A stretch of DNA of 64,000 nt from Ewingella americana (GCF_006438725.1 NZ_RCZD01000003.1:400601-464600), one strand, 5' to 3'; counted from the stretch's first letter, positions 48,823-58,996 are shown. Notes: generated by a model not told the origin, from the sequence alone. Made by a program: numbers and translations.

Positions 48823-49968
48823 ATGTTAACTCCCTTACAACGACGGATTTTGGGTGCGATTGCCGCGTCAGATGGCCTTAGCCGGACTGACCTGGTACAG
48901 CTTTCCGGTATGAGTAAAGCCGCTGTCAGCGGCGTCGTGCGTGAAATGATCGACGCGGGTTTTTTGTTCGAAGCCGAAAGCGTTCCCGGCACAGGGCAGG
49001 GACGGCCATCGGTACGCCTGCTGGTACAACCTGACGGCGCGTATTTCGCCGGGGTATCGCTGTTACAAGATCCGGCGCACATGGTGCTGATCAACCTGCA
49101 TGGCGAGATCCTCTCGCGGGTGTCCTTCCCGCTCAGTAACGTACCGCAGCAACTGGCGGATGAGATCGCCTCTGCGCTGCCTGCGCTGCTCGAACATCAT
49201 GCTGACGCCGCCGAAAAGCTGCTCGGGCTGGGCGTCACACTCTCCGGGTTTATCGATGAGCATCAGTCAACCTGCGTCCAGTCGGCGCTGCTTGGCTGGC
49301 GCGATGTCCCGCTTGCCAACCTGATAAGCCAGACCACCGGCATGGACGTTGCCATTGAGAACGATGCCAAAGCGCTGGCGGTCAGCGAAAAACGCTTCGG
49401 CCACGCCCGTGAACTTAACAGTTTCACGTTGGTCAGCCACGGCGCGGGGATTGGCAGCGCGCACTTTATCGCCGGGCACTTATACCGGGGCGCACACGGC
49501 GGTGCCGGGGAAATTGCCCACAGCACCATCGAACTGAACGGTACGCCGTGCCGCTGCGGAAAACGCGGTTGCCTCGACACCATCGCCTCGCTCAATGCCG
49601 TGATGCAGGCGGCGAAAGCGGAGGGGCTGAATGTCAGCACCATGGCGCAGATCGAGGCGCTGGCATCAAAGGGCAATAATCAGGCGGTGCGTATCCTGCA
49701 TCACGCGGGGACGGCGCTGGGGCTGGCGGTATCGCATCTGATTCAAATCAATGACCCGGAAATGATCCTGATAGCCCATCAGGAAGGGGCATTTTCCGGG
49801 CTGTTCGGCACCGTGGTACAGCAATCTATCGATGCCAACGTTCTGCCTGGTGTCGCCGGTCTGACGCCGGTACGGACATTTTCACTCAACGACGATACGT
49901 GGGCACGCGCTGCGGCGAGCATTGCTGCGCATCGTTTTCTGGTCGGCCTGAACTCCACTGTAAGGTAA
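48823..49968 (+). CDS. ROK-family transcriptional regulator (NagC/Mlc type)
   Basis: Sugar-responsive repressor. From the ATG at 48823 it has 381 residues; a GTG at 48796 would add nine. N-terminal winged helix: MLTPLQRRILGAIAASDGLSRTDLVQLSGMSKAAVSGVVREM. The ROK ligand domain includes GAGIGSAHFIAGHLYRGAHGGAGEIAH, with the sugar-binding GE..H, and the zinc cluster CRCGKRGCLDT. Seven bases separate it from the M81 gene. It most likely controls both diverging operons through the paired operators at 48695-48749, responding to the sugar part of the imported compound. Confidence 0.88.
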   Translation: MLTPLQRRILGAIAASDGLSRTDLVQLSGMSKAAVSGVVREMIDAGFLFEAESVPGTGQGRPSVRLLVQPDGAYFAGVSLLQDPAHMVLINLHGEILSRVSFPLSNVPQQLADEIASALPALLEHHADAAEKLLGLGVTLSGFIDEHQSTCVQSALLGWRDVPLANLISQTTGMDVAIENDAKALAVSEKRFGHARELNSFTLVSHGAGIGSAHFIAGHLYRGAHGGAGEIAHSTIELNGTPCRCGKRGCLDTIASLNAVMQAAKAEGLNVSTMAQIEALASKGNNQAVRILHHAGTALGLAVSHLIQINDPEMILIAHQEGAFSGLFGTVVQQSIDANVLPGVAGLTPVRTFSLNDDTWARAAASIAAHRFLVGLNSTVR

Positions 49969-49975
49969 CAACATC

Positions 49976-51409
49976 ATGCGTATAGCCGTCGGCGGTATCC
50001 ATATCGAATGCAGTACTTACAATCCGGTTCTTAACGAAGAAAAAGACTTCCGCGTCACGCGCGATGCCGCGCTGCTGGCCGCTCCCTATTTCAGATTTTT
50101 ACAGGATTATCCTGCGACCTTTTTGCCGACCATCCACGCCCGTGCTATCGCCGGCGGGCCGGTTTCGCGCGCGACCTATGAGAAATTCAAAGGCGAACTG
50201 ATCGCTGGCCTGGAAGCACAAAAACCCTTCGACGGCCTCTATCTGCCGATGCACGGCGCGATGTATGTCGAAGGGATGGAAGATGCCGAAGGCGACTGGA
50301 TCGCCGCTGCCCGCGAAGTCGTCGGGCCGGACTGCCCGATCAGCGTCAGCTATGACCTGCACGGCAACGTTTCGCAGAAAATTATTGATGCCATCGATAT
50401 GTTCTCCACGTACCGCACCGCGCCGCACATTGATACCGAAGAGACCATGCGCCGCTCGGTCGCCATGCTGGTCAAAACGCTGCAAACCGGTGTGAAACCG
50501 ACGCTGCTGTGGGTGCCGGTGCCGGTGGTATTACCGGGTGAACGCACCAGTACCGAAGATGAACCGGCGAAAAGTCTGTATGCGCGCTTGCCTGAAATGG
50601 ATGAAATCGACGGCGTGTGGGACAGCTCACTGATGGTCGGTTACGTCTGGGCCGATGAACCACGCGCTACCGCAGCGGTGATCATGACCGGCACCGACCA
50701 GGCCGTACTGGAGCGTGAAGCGAAACAGCTGGCGCAGGCCTACTGGGATGCCCGCGAAGATTTCGTCTTCGGCTGTGAAACCGACACCGTCAAAGCCTGC
50801 GTTGCCAGGGCGATTGCCAGCCCGACGCAGCCGGTGGTGCTGGCTGATTCCGGCGATAACCCGACCGGTGGCGGCGTGGGTGACCGCGCTGATGTGTTGG
50901 CTGAGCTTATCGCGCAATATGCCGAAGGAGTGATTGTCGCGGGTATCACCGATTTACCGGCCACCGAAGCGGCGTTCAACGCCGGTGTAGGCTCAACCCT
51001 AACCCTGACGATCGGCGCCTCGCTCGATCATTCCAGCCCGCAGGTGAAAGGTGAATTTGAAGTGGTATTGCTGCTCGATGCGCTCACTCCAGCCGATCGT
51101 CAGGCGGTATTGCGCACCGGCGGCATCGACGTGGTGGTGTCGGCGCGGCGCAGGCCTTATCACAACATCAGCGATTTCACCGCGCTGGGGCTGGATCCGC
51201 ATGCTGCCCAGATGGTGGTAGTGAAGTCCGGTTATCTGTCACCGGAACTGGCACCGATTGCCCGGCCAAACCTGATGGCGCTCTCCAACGGCGTGGTGGA
51301 TCAGTTTGTCGAACGCCTGCCGCGCAAGCGCAAAGTGCGCGACACCTTCCCGTTTGATAAAGCGTTCAGCTTTACGCCGCAGCCGGTGCTTTCCGCCCGT
51401 AGCCGTTAA
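49976..51409 (+). CDS. M81-family metallopeptidase (MlrC-like)
   Basis: Member of the M81 family, whose founding member MlrC degrades linearised microcystin peptides. The 477-residue product has the family opening RIAVGGIHIECSTYNPV, then FDGLYLPMHGAMYVEG, SVSYDLHGNVS (probable metal ligands Asp and His) and VVLADSGDNPTGGGVGDRADVL. No signal peptide, so it would act in the cytoplasm on an imported substrate. Encoded between the ROK regulator and the transporter ATPase, which makes it the likely first catabolic step. Substrate not predictable. Confidence 0.88.
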   Translation: MRIAVGGIHIECSTYNPVLNEEKDFRVTRDAALLAAPYFRFLQDYPATFLPTIHARAIAGGPVSRATYEKFKGELIAGLEAQKPFDGLYLPMHGAMYVEGMEDAEGDWIAAAREVVGPDCPISVSYDLHGNVSQKIIDAIDMFSTYRTAPHIDTEETMRRSVAMLVKTLQTGVKPTLLWVPVPVVLPGERTSTEDEPAKSLYARLPEMDEIDGVWDSSLMVGYVWADEPRATAAVIMTGTDQAVLEREAKQLAQAYWDAREDFVFGCETDTVKACVARAIASPTQPVVLADSGDNPTGGGVGDRADVLAELIAQYAEGVIVAGITDLPATEAAFNAGVGSTLTLTIGASLDHSSPQVKGEFEVVLLLDALTPADRQAVLRTGGIDVVVSARRRPYHNISDFTALGLDPHAAQMVVVKSGYLSPELAPIARPNLMALSNGVVDQFVERLPRKRKVRDTFPFDKAFSFTPQPVLSARSR

Positions 51410-51440
51410 TTTACCGACCTGACCTTGCCGGAGAAACCGC

Positions 51441-53279
51441 ATGACTACAATCATGACCGAACCTGCCGCCACGCCGCGCCTGCCGGTACTGGAAGTGAAA
51501 AATCTCACCACCTCATTTCGTGGTGACGACGACTGGCTGCCCGTGGTGCGGGATCTCTCGTTTGAAGTCTATCCGGGCGAAACACTGGCGATTGTCGGTG
51601 AGTCCGGCTCCGGCAAAAGTGTCACCTCGCTGTCGGTCATGCGTCTGCTGAAGGCCAATTCCAGCAAAATTGAAGGCTCGGTCCGCCTTAATCAGCGCAG
51701 CCTGTTAACGCTCTCCGATAAGGCGATGCGCGATATTCGCGGCAATGAAATGGCGATGATTTTTCAGGAACCGATGACCTCGCTGAACCCGACGTTCAGC
51801 ATCGGGCGACAGATTGCCGAAAGCCTGAAACGCCATCGTGGCATGTCTTCAAAAGCGGCGCGGGCAGAGACCCTGCGGCTGCTGGAAAAGGTGCGTATTC
51901 CCAACGCCGCGGCGCGTTTTGATGAGTATCCGCACCAGTTCTCCGGCGGTATGCGCCAGCGCGTAATGATTGCCATGGCGCTGGCGCTCAAACCTAAACT
52001 GCTGATTGCTGATGAGCCAACCACTGCGCTCGACGTCACCATTCAGGGGCAAATTCTCGATCTGATCAAAACCTTGCAGGAAGAAGAGGGCATGGCGGTG
52101 CTGTTCATCACCCATGATATGGGCGTGGTGGCAGAGATCGCGGACCGCACGCTGGTGATGTATCGCGGCGAATGTGTCGAAAGTGGCGAAACCGCCGAAC
52201 TGTTCCACCGCCCGAAACACCCGTATACCCGCGCGTTGCTGGCGGCGGTGCCGAAACTTGGCTCGATGCAGGGCCGCACCTGGCCGCTGCGCTTCCCGCA
52301 AATTGACCTGCAAACCGGCGCAGTGACACAACCGCTGGAAGTCGCCAATACGCCGGACACTGGCCTGCCGCCGGTGCTGTCGGTGAAAAATCTCAGCGCC
52401 CGTTTTCCGGTTTACGGCGGTTTACTGAGCCGTCAGGTCGGGGCCGTGCACGCCGTGGAAAACATCAGTTTTGATCTGTTGCAGGGTGAAACGCTGTCGT
52501 TAGTAGGGGAGTCGGGATGTGGAAAATCCACCACCGGTCGCGCCGTGACGCGGCTGATGACGCCGCACTGCGGGGCTATCGACTTCGACGGCTTCGACGT
52601 CATGAACATCAATAAGCGCGAAATCCTGCAAATGCGCCAGCGTATCCAGATGATTTTTCAGGATCCGTTCGCCAGCCTGAACCCGCGTATGCGCATTGGT
52701 GACGCGCTGATTGAGCCGATGCTGCAACACAAACTGCATAACCGCAGCGATGCCAAAGAGAAAGCCGCCGCACTGCTGCATAAAGTCGGGCTGTCGCCGG
52801 ACATGATGCGTCGCTTCCCACATGAGTTTTCCGGCGGTCAGCGCCAGCGCATCTGCATTGCCCGCGCCCTGACGCTGGATCCGAAAGTGATTGTGGCGGA
52901 TGAATCGGTGTCGGCACTCGACGTGTCGGTGAAAGCGCAGGTGGTGAACCTGCTGCTCGACTTGCAGGAGAGCATGAACCTCTCTTACCTCTTTATTTCC
53001 CACGACATGGCAGTGGTCGAACGCGTCAGCCATCGTGTGGCGGTTATGTACCTCGGGGAGATTGTGGAAATCGGCCCGCGCGCCGCGATTTTCGATAATC
53101 CGCAGCATGCTTATACCCGCAAACTGATGGCCTCCGTCCCGGTGCCAGACCCAGCCAGACGCGCCCTTAAGCGCCACATGCAGGTCGACGAGCTGAAAAG
53201 CCCGGTGCGGGATAACAGCTATGTGCCGCCACTACGGCAGTACGATGAAGTCTCAGCGGGCCATTTTGTACAGATCTAG
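51441..53279 (+). CDS. Peptide-type ABC transporter, fused double ATPase (GsiA/DppDF-like)
   Basis: 612-residue protein with two complete ABC domains: Walker A GESGSGKSVTSL and GESGCGKSTTGR, signatures FSGGMRQRVMIAMAL and FSGGQRQRICIARAL, Walker B LLIADEPTTALD and VIVADESVSALD. The fused form and length are those of E. coli GsiA (glutathione importer, 623 residues). RBS GGAG precedes the ATG. It must serve the two permeases encoded on the minus strand at 45254-47040, an unusual split of one transporter over two divergent operons. Confidence 0.92.
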   Translation: MTTIMTEPAATPRLPVLEVKNLTTSFRGDDDWLPVVRDLSFEVYPGETLAIVGESGSGKSVTSLSVMRLLKANSSKIEGSVRLNQRSLLTLSDKAMRDIRGNEMAMIFQEPMTSLNPTFSIGRQIAESLKRHRGMSSKAARAETLRLLEKVRIPNAAARFDEYPHQFSGGMRQRVMIAMALALKPKLLIADEPTTALDVTIQGQILDLIKTLQEEEGMAVLFITHDMGVVAEIADRTLVMYRGECVESGETAELFHRPKHPYTRALLAAVPKLGSMQGRTWPLRFPQIDLQTGAVTQPLEVANTPDTGLPPVLSVKNLSARFPVYGGLLSRQVGAVHAVENISFDLLQGETLSLVGESGCGKSTTGRAVTRLMTPHCGAIDFDGFDVMNINKREILQMRQRIQMIFQDPFASLNPRMRIGDALIEPMLQHKLHNRSDAKEKAAALLHKVGLSPDMMRRFPHEFSGGQRQRICIARALTLDPKVIVADESVSALDVSVKAQVVNLLLDLQESMNLSYLFISHDMAVVERVSHRVAVMYLGEIVEIGPRAAIFDNPQHAYTRKLMASVPVPDPARRALKRHMQVDELKSPVRDNSYVPPLRQYDEVSAGHFVQI

Positions 53280-53305
53280 CGACAGGCTATTTTACTTGCC
53301 ATTTT

Positions 53306-53375
53306 GAACGCGGGCAGTGCTCAGAGTCCTCACGTACTTCGTGTACGCTCCGGCTCTTGCGCGCTGTCCGCGTCC
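53306..53375. repeat. 70-bp imperfect palindromic intergenic element upstream of hemB
   Basis: Two arms of about 33 bases (from GAACGCGGGCAG at 53306 and ending GCTGTCCGCGTCC at 53375) pair imperfectly around CGTAC-TTC-GTGTACG. Length and style fit the interspersed palindromic elements of enterobacteria (ERIC- or YPAL-like), but the exact family is not assigned. Confidence 0.6.
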
Positions 53376-53569
53376 AAACTGGCTGCGACAATAACGCCTG
53401 TTGCTTAACATGAATTTCTGCAACATCCCCTCACGTAAAGTTCATCATTTTTATACGCATTGTTATAAAATAGATCCCTCGCTTTTCGACGCCAGGAACT
53501 CCATCTTGCCGTCTGACTTGGTATGCGAACACTTTCTATACGCAACAGGTTAATTTCTTAGGAGTTTTC

Positions 53570-54544
53570 ATGTCTAATCAGTTCCCCAGCTCACGCCTTC
53601 GCCGCCTGAGACAGTCCGACTCACTGCGCGCCCTTTTTCAGGAAACTGAATTCAGCGTGAACGACCTGGTACTGCCGATTTTTGTCGAAGAAGAGACATC
53701 TGAATACGTGCCGATTGAAGCCATGCCTGGTGTGATGCGTATTCCTGAATCCCGTCTGGCGTTTGAAATTGAGCGCTATGCCCGCGCCGGTATCCGCTCG
53801 GTGATGACCTTCGGCATCTCCAAACATATGGACGCCACCGGCAGCGACACCTGGAACGAAAACGGTCTGGTGGCCCGTATGGCGCGGATCTGCAAAGACA
53901 CCGTGCCGGAAATGATCGTCATGTCCGACACCTGTTTTTGCGAATACACCTCGCACGGTCACTGCGGTGTACTGCATGACCACGGCGTAGACAATGACGC
54001 CACGCTGAAAAACCTCGGTAAACAGGCCGTGGTGGCCGCCGCTGCTGGTGCTGATTTCATCGCGCCCTCTGCCGCACAGGACGGTCAGGTGCAGGCCATC
54101 CGCAGCGCGCTGGACGCCGCCGGTTTCATCGACACCTCGATCATGGCGTACTCCACCAAATTCGCCTCTTCGCTGTACGGACCATTCCGTGAAGCGGGCG
54201 GCAGCGTGCTGAAAGGCAACCGCAAACAGTACCAGATGAACCCGATGAACCGCCGCGAAGCGGTGCGCGAGTCACTGATGGATGAGCAGGAAGGCGCTGA
54301 TGCGCTGATGGTGAAACCGGCTGGTGCGTACCTCGACGTGATCCGCGATATCCGCGAAGCCTCCCGTCTTCCACTGGCGGCATATCAGGTCAGCGGTGAA
54401 TACGCGATGATCAAATTTGCCGCGCAGGCCGGAGCCATTGACGAGCGCGCCGTAGTGCGGGAAAGCCTCGGCGCGATTAAGCGTGCGGGCGCCGATATCA
54501 TCCTGACCTACTTTGCGATGGATATTGCAGAGCAGGGCATCTGA
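53570..54544 (+). CDS. hemB: Porphobilinogen synthase (delta-aminolevulinate dehydratase)
   Basis: Condenses two 5-aminolevulinate molecules to porphobilinogen in haem biosynthesis. 324 residues, as in E. coli. Zinc ligands Cys122, Cys124 and Cys132 sit in [16 protein letters not shown], and the active-site lysines are Lys197 (YSTKFASS) and Lys249 ([11 protein letters not shown]). AGGAG lies seven bases before the ATG. Single gene, followed by a strong terminator. Confidence 0.97.
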   Translation: MSNQFPSSRLRRLRQSDSLRALFQETEFSVNDLVLPIFVEEETSEYVPIEAMPGVMRIPESRLAFEIERYARAGIRSVMTFGISKHMDATGSDTWNENGLVARMARICKDTVPEMIVMSDTCFCEYTSHGHCGVLHDHGVDNDATLKNLGKQAVVAAAAGADFIAPSAAQDGQVQAIRSALDAAGFIDTSIMAYSTKFASSLYGPFREAGGSVLKGNRKQYQMNPMNRREAVRESLMDEQEGADALMVKPAGAYLDVIRDIREASRLPLAAYQVSGEYAMIKFAAQAGAIDERAVVRESLGAIKRAGADIILTYFAMDIAEQGI

Positions 54545-54616
54545 TCCCCTGCATCCTTCAAGCCGCCTTCCTGCAACTTGAATGATTTTGGGGTTGATAA
54601 CGTGTTGAGTTTCTAG

Positions 54617-54641
54617 CCGGGCCATTTGGCCCGGTTTTTTT
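54617..54641 (+). terminator. Rho-independent terminator after hemB
   Basis: Perfect stem CCGGGCC/GGCCCGG (54617-54623, 54628-54634) with an ATTT loop and seven T residues. The end touches the stop of the convergent dalT. Confidence 0.92.
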
Positions 54642-55935
54642 ATGTCCGCACGGCAGAGGCGGCGGGTAAGGGCGCGGGTTTAGTTTTTGCCGGATGCCCG
54701 GGTTGCTCAACTTTTACCACCACCGTCAGCACGGCGGCGACCAGATAGAGCGCGGTGTAAACCCAGACCACACCGACGATATCGAAGAACGGCAATACGA
54801 TGGAGGCGATAGCCGGGGCGACGAAATTGCTCAGGCCGGCAGACAGGTTGTAAATCGAAATCGCCGCACCTTTATGGTTAGGTTCCAGCACCGGGAAGAC
54901 GGCGGTCATCGGCACAAACGCCGCCACGGTGATACCGAGCATCACGGCTGGGATCAGCGCCATCCCGAAGTTGTGCCCAAACCAGACCGGCAGATAGTAG
55001 AACGTCAGGCTGGAGATGGCGCAACCGATACAGCCGAACCAGCGCACCTGCCGCAGCCAGCCAATTTTCTCACCCAGAATTCCCCACATAATGTTGGTGA
55101 AAATGGTGACGAAGAAGAATACCGCCCAGATTTGCAGCCACTCAGACATGCTAAAGCCCAGACGGCCGACGAACAGGATCGGCATGATCACCGCAAATCC
55201 AAACAGCGAAAGGGTATTGATGATGCGGATCAGGCAGGAGAGCAAAATATTGCGGTTGGTGAATAAGATCGTCACCGCCCGGCTCAGTTCATTCAGTTTT
55301 TCCTTCGGACTGAGGTTGGCTTTACTGCCCGGCTTGCCGACATTGCGCAACAAGGTCATCGCCATTATGCCGCCGACCACCACCCAGGCAATGGCGAGCC
55401 ACAACGTGCCGGTTTCGCCCATAAACGGGATAGTGAAGCTGGGTAAATAACTGCCGATACAGCCGATACCAATCGAGTACATGGCCCAGAACCAGCCCAT
55501 GGCGGAAGAGAGATTCTGCTTCGGTACGGTTTGCACCACCAGCATCACAAATGAGTAGATAAACAGCGGGTAAGCCAGCCCGCGCACGCCGTAGAACAGC
55601 AACATCAGCGGGTAGTTTTTCATCCCCAGACCAAACAACATAAACAGCACATGCATCACTACCCACAGGATAAAGCCGATGCGCATGGCTTTTTGCGGCG
55701 TAATGATCTCCGCGACGACGCCGGAACTCCAGGCCGCCAGCGCCGCTGCCAGCCCGTAAACCGTAAACACCACGGCGGATTGAGAGGGCGTGAAGCCCAT
55801 ATCGATAATGTGTTTGGAGAGGAATGCCATTTCGAAGCCGTCACCGCTCATGAAAATAGCGATGGCGATGTAACCCCAGAACAGGTTCATCGGCAAACCG
55901 AACCAGTGGGTGCGCGGTTTTTGTATCTCGTGCAT
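54640..55935 (-). CDS. dalT: D-arabinitol/ribitol transporter DalT (MFS)
   Basis: Major facilitator importer, 431 residues with twelve helices; the Klebsiella DalT/RbtT transporters are of the same size and family. Recognisable parts: FWGYIAIAIFMSGDGFEMAFLSKHIIDMGFTPSQSA near the N-terminus and the internal loop GILGEKIGWLRQVRWFG. Third gene of dalD-dalK-dalT, starting about 80 bases after dalK with a GGAGT ribosome binding site. The polyol preference is inferred from the operon. Confidence 0.9.
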   Translation of the reverse strand: MHEIQKPRTHWFGLPMNLFWGYIAIAIFMSGDGFEMAFLSKHIIDMGFTPSQSAVVFTVYGLAAALAAWSSGVVAEIITPQKAMRIGFILWVVMHVLFMLFGLGMKNYPLMLLFYGVRGLAYPLFIYSFVMLVVQTVPKQNLSSAMGWFWAMYSIGIGCIGSYLPSFTIPFMGETGTLWLAIAWVVVGGIMAMTLLRNVGKPGSKANLSPKEKLNELSRAVTILFTNRNILLSCLIRIINTLSLFGFAVIMPILFVGRLGFSMSEWLQIWAVFFFVTIFTNIMWGILGEKIGWLRQVRWFGCIGCAISSLTFYYLPVWFGHNFGMALIPAVMLGITVAAFVPMTAVFPVLEPNHKGAAISIYNLSAGLSNFVAPAIASIVLPFFDIVGVVWVYTALYLVAAVLTVVVKVEQPGHPAKTKPAPLPAASAVRT

Positions 55936-56015
55936 GTTGGACTCCTCTGCGGACGGGCCCGCAGCTGGTGGTATGTAGGGACAGCGATGGGGCGCTTAAG
56001 CGCCCTCGGTTTTGG

Positions 56016-57479
56016 TTATGCGGATCGCAAAGCGACCTGTTGTTGATAAAGTTGCCGGTAGGTGGCCAGGCGCTCACCCAGCATGCCGCGGGTTTCGACG
56101 TCAGGCAGGAACTGGCGCTCAATGGCCGGTTTACGGCACACCTCGGCGAAGTTTCCGCCCGCGGCCAGCCAGCCGAGGCGGGCGGCACCGAGTGCGCCAC
56201 CGGCTTCGCCGCCGCTGTGGGTCACTACCGGTAAATTCAGGGCATCACTCATCAGCTGCGCCCAGCGGTCGCTGCGCGCGCCGCCGCCGACCAGTGAACA
56301 TTGTTGCAGGCGGGTGCCCGCCTGTTGCATCACTTCCAGCCCGTCGGCCATGCCAAATGCCACGCCTTCGAGTACTGCGTAGCCGAGTGCGGCGCGGTCA
56401 GAGCTGTGCGTCATGCCGTGAAACGCGCCGGTAGCATTCGGATCGTTATGCGGTGTACGTTCGCCGGACAAGTAGGGCAGGAACAGCGGCGCCTGCCGCT
56501 GTTGCGCCGGGCTGAGCTGTGCGATTTCCGCCAGCAGCGTGGTTTCGTTGGTGCCTATCAGATTGCAATACCAGCGCAGCGCACTGGCGGCGGTGAGCAT
56601 CACGCTCATCTGATGCCAGCGGCCCGGTAATGCATGGCAGAACGCATGTACCGCCGACTGCGGATTAGGCCGGAAGCGATCGTTGACCGCAAACAGCACG
56701 CCGGAAGTGCCGAGTGAAATAAAGGCATCGCCCGGATTTACCGCGCCAATGCCGACGGCGCTGGCGGCGTTGTCGCCTCCTCCTCCGGCAATCACCACGT
56801 TGTCACGCAGCCCCCATGCGCGGGCGATATCATTTTTCAGGGTAGCGCTGACCTCGCTGCCTTCTGCCAGTCGTGGCATATGGTCGCGGTTTAGCCCGCA
56901 GGCGGCCAGCAGGGAGTCTGACCAGTCGCGTTTGGCGACGTCGAGCCATAAGGTTCCGGCGGCGTCTGACATGTCAGAGACTTTTTCGCCGCTCATCATC
57001 CAGCGCAGATAATCTTTTGGCAGCAGCACGGTGGCGGTTTGCTCAAAAATAGCCGGTTCATGGCGGGCCACCCACAGCAGCTTGGGCGCAGTAAAACCGG
57101 GCATGGCCAGATTACCGGCTACCTGATGCAGCTCCGGTGCGCTTTGGGTCAATTGTTCGCACTCGGCCGCGCTGCGGGTGTCATTCCATAAAATGGCCGG
57201 GCGCAGTACTTTGCCTTCACGACTGAGCAGCACTGCGCCGTGCATCTGGCCGGAGAGGCCAATGGCGCGGATCTCCTGCCACTGCTGTGGCAATTTATTT
57301 CGCAGACGCGAGATAGCAAGGTGAGTGGCCTGCCACCAGTCGGCCGGGTTCTGTTCCACCCAGTGCGGGTGCGGGCGGCTGACGTCGAGCGGCTCACCCG
57401 CGCTTGCCAGCAGCTTTCCCTGTTCGTCGATCACCACGGCTTTAATTTCTGAGGTGCCTAAATCCAGTCCGAGATACAT
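56016..57479 (-). CDS. dalK: D-xylulose kinase
   Basis: FGGY-family kinase that phosphorylates the D-xylulose produced by the dehydrogenase upstream to D-xylulose 5-phosphate. 487 residues, the length reported for Klebsiella DalK and close to E. coli XylB. N-terminal phosphate motif MYLGLDLGTSEIKAVVIDEQG, substrate region GLSGQMHGAVLL, IAGGGGDNAASAVGIGAVNPGDAFISLGTSGVLF, and the C-terminal FGGY signature region SLVGGGARSDRWAQLMSDAL. AAGGGGAA precedes the ATG. Ten bases after dalD. Confidence 0.92.
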   Translation of the reverse strand: MYLGLDLGTSEIKAVVIDEQGKLLASAGEPLDVSRPHPHWVEQNPADWWQATHLAISRLRNKLPQQWQEIRAIGLSGQMHGAVLLSREGKVLRPAILWNDTRSAAECEQLTQSAPELHQVAGNLAMPGFTAPKLLWVARHEPAIFEQTATVLLPKDYLRWMMSGEKVSDMSDAAGTLWLDVAKRDWSDSLLAACGLNRDHMPRLAEGSEVSATLKNDIARAWGLRDNVVIAGGGGDNAASAVGIGAVNPGDAFISLGTSGVLFAVNDRFRPNPQSAVHAFCHALPGRWHQMSVMLTAASALRWYCNLIGTNETTLLAEIAQLSPAQQRQAPLFLPYLSGERTPHNDPNATGAFHGMTHSSDRAALGYAVLEGVAFGMADGLEVMQQAGTRLQQCSLVGGGARSDRWAQLMSDALNLPVVTHSGGEAGGALGAARLGWLAAGGNFAEVCRKPAIERQFLPDVETRGMLGERLATYRQLYQQQVALRSA

Positions 57480-57489
57480 AGCTTTCCCC

Positions 57490-58887
57490 TTATGCGCGTT
57501 TCGCGTCAGCCAGCCACTGATTCACCCGTTCTACCGACTGGCGCATCAGGTCAGTGAATTCTGCTTTGCCAGCCAGTGATGCAAACAGTTTTTCATCCCC
57601 GGAAAATTGGGCGACCGGGTCAGCACTGTTGAACATGGCATGCACGGCAGCGGGGTCGAGAATGCCGTCCTGATACTCGTACGGCAGAAGATTCTGGTGC
57701 CATTGCTGCATATAAACAAAGAACAGCGCCGGTAGCATGGCGGTGGCGCGTGGGATCTGGCCGCGTTGATAGCACTCCTGCAATGTCGGCGTAATAAAGC
57801 CGGGGATTTTGGAGAAGCCATCGGCGGCAACGCGCTGATTGGTGTCCTGAATATGCGGGTTACTGAAGCGGTCAAGCACCAGGTCGCGATAGTTCTCCAG
57901 GTTCAGCGGGCTTGGCATCAGTGATGGAATAACATCTTCGGTCACGTAATCGTAAGCCATCTTGCAGAGGGAGCGAGTGCGGGTACTTTCATCAATGTAA
58001 CGTTGACCGAGCAGCGTGCCTGCCCAGGCAATGCAGCTGTGGCTGGCGTTCAGAATGCGGATTTTAGCCTCTTCGTAGGGCAGCACCGACTCAACCATCT
58101 CCACGCCGACGTTCTCCAGCGCCGGGCGTCCGGCGATAAACTCATCCTCAATCACCCACTGAATAAAGGCTTCGCCCATCACCGGCGCGCGGTCTTTAAA
58201 GCCGGTGGCCTGTTCAACGCGCAGCGCGACGTCAGGAGAAGGGCGCGGGGTGATGCGATCTACCATGGTGTTCGGGAAGCGGGCGTGTTGTGCCACCCAG
58301 TCAATCACCGCCTGTTGCTGGCGCAGGGCCAGGAACTGCAACAGGCCGCGATGGAAACGGTCGCCGTTGTGGCGCAGGTTATCGCAGTTGAGCAGGGTGA
58401 CATCGCCGCCGTTACGCGCTATCCGGCGTGCCAGAATATGGCCGACAGCGCCATAAATGGTGCGGCATCCACCGTTGATATCGGCCTGCACGTCAGCGTT
58501 CAGCCGGTCAAGGTTGAACTGGTTATCGAGGTAATAACCGCCTTCGGTGACAGTAAAGGAGATCACTTTGGTGTGTGCATCCGCCCCTTGTGCTACCAGT
58601 GCCGCCAGTTCGTTATCCCACGGGATGATTTTCTGAATCGACGTGATGGTTTCGTATTCACGCTTGCCCTGCGGCGTCACGGTTTCCAGCACGTATTTAC
58701 CGTCCTGCGCCTGCAACGCATTCAGCAGCGGCACGCCGTCTTCGCGAATATTGCCGAGCGCAATCGACCAGCGGTTATCGCCTTCTGCCAGCAGGCGGTG
58801 CAGATACCAGGCCTGGTGAGCGCGGTGGAAAGAGCCGCTGCCGATGTGCAGCCAGATTGAAGGGGTTGGGGAAGTTGTCGCGTTCAT
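57490..58887 (-). CDS. dalD: D-arabinitol 4-dehydrogenase
   Basis: NAD-dependent polyol dehydrogenase converting D-arabinitol to D-xylulose. 465 residues; Klebsiella DalD has 455. The N-terminal nucleotide-binding segment is [23 protein letters not shown] and the catalytic region of the long-chain mannitol dehydrogenase family (lysine, asparagine, histidine) is in [23 protein letters not shown] is eight bases before the ATG. First gene of the operon, facing dalR across three operator-like repeats. It is a distant relative of yeiQ in this window. Confidence 0.92.
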   Translation of the reverse strand: MNATTSPTPSIWLHIGSGSFHRAHQAWYLHRLLAEGDNRWSIALGNIREDGVPLLNALQAQDGKYVLETVTPQGKREYETITSIQKIIPWDNELAALVAQGADAHTKVISFTVTEGGYYLDNQFNLDRLNADVQADINGGCRTIYGAVGHILARRIARNGGDVTLLNCDNLRHNGDRFHRGLLQFLALRQQQAVIDWVAQHARFPNTMVDRITPRPSPDVALRVEQATGFKDRAPVMGEAFIQWVIEDEFIAGRPALENVGVEMVESVLPYEEAKIRILNASHSCIAWAGTLLGQRYIDESTRTRSLCKMAYDYVTEDVIPSLMPSPLNLENYRDLVLDRFSNPHIQDTNQRVAADGFSKIPGFITPTLQECYQRGQIPRATAMLPALFFVYMQQWHQNLLPYEYQDGILDPAAVHAMFNSADPVAQFSGDEKLFASLAGKAEFTDLMRQSVERVNQWLADAKRA

Positions 58888-58910
58888 GATGTTCTCCGCT
58901 AAAGGTGAAT

Positions 58911-58996
58911 TTTGGGCTTAAGCTCGTTAATTGGGCTTTTGCTCAGTTGTAATTAGCTTAATAGAACATTTGCCCGTCAATTGGGCTTTAGCTCAC
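58911..58996. promoter_or_regulatory. Three operator-like repeats between dalD and dalR
   Basis: TTGGGCTTAAGCTCG (58912-58926), TTGGGCTTTTGCTCA (58931-58945) and TTGGGCTTTAGCTCA (58981-58995) are near-identical, imperfectly symmetric copies, 19 and 50 bases apart, in the divergent promoter. They are the natural candidate binding sites of the SorC-family regulator DalR. Confidence 0.75.
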
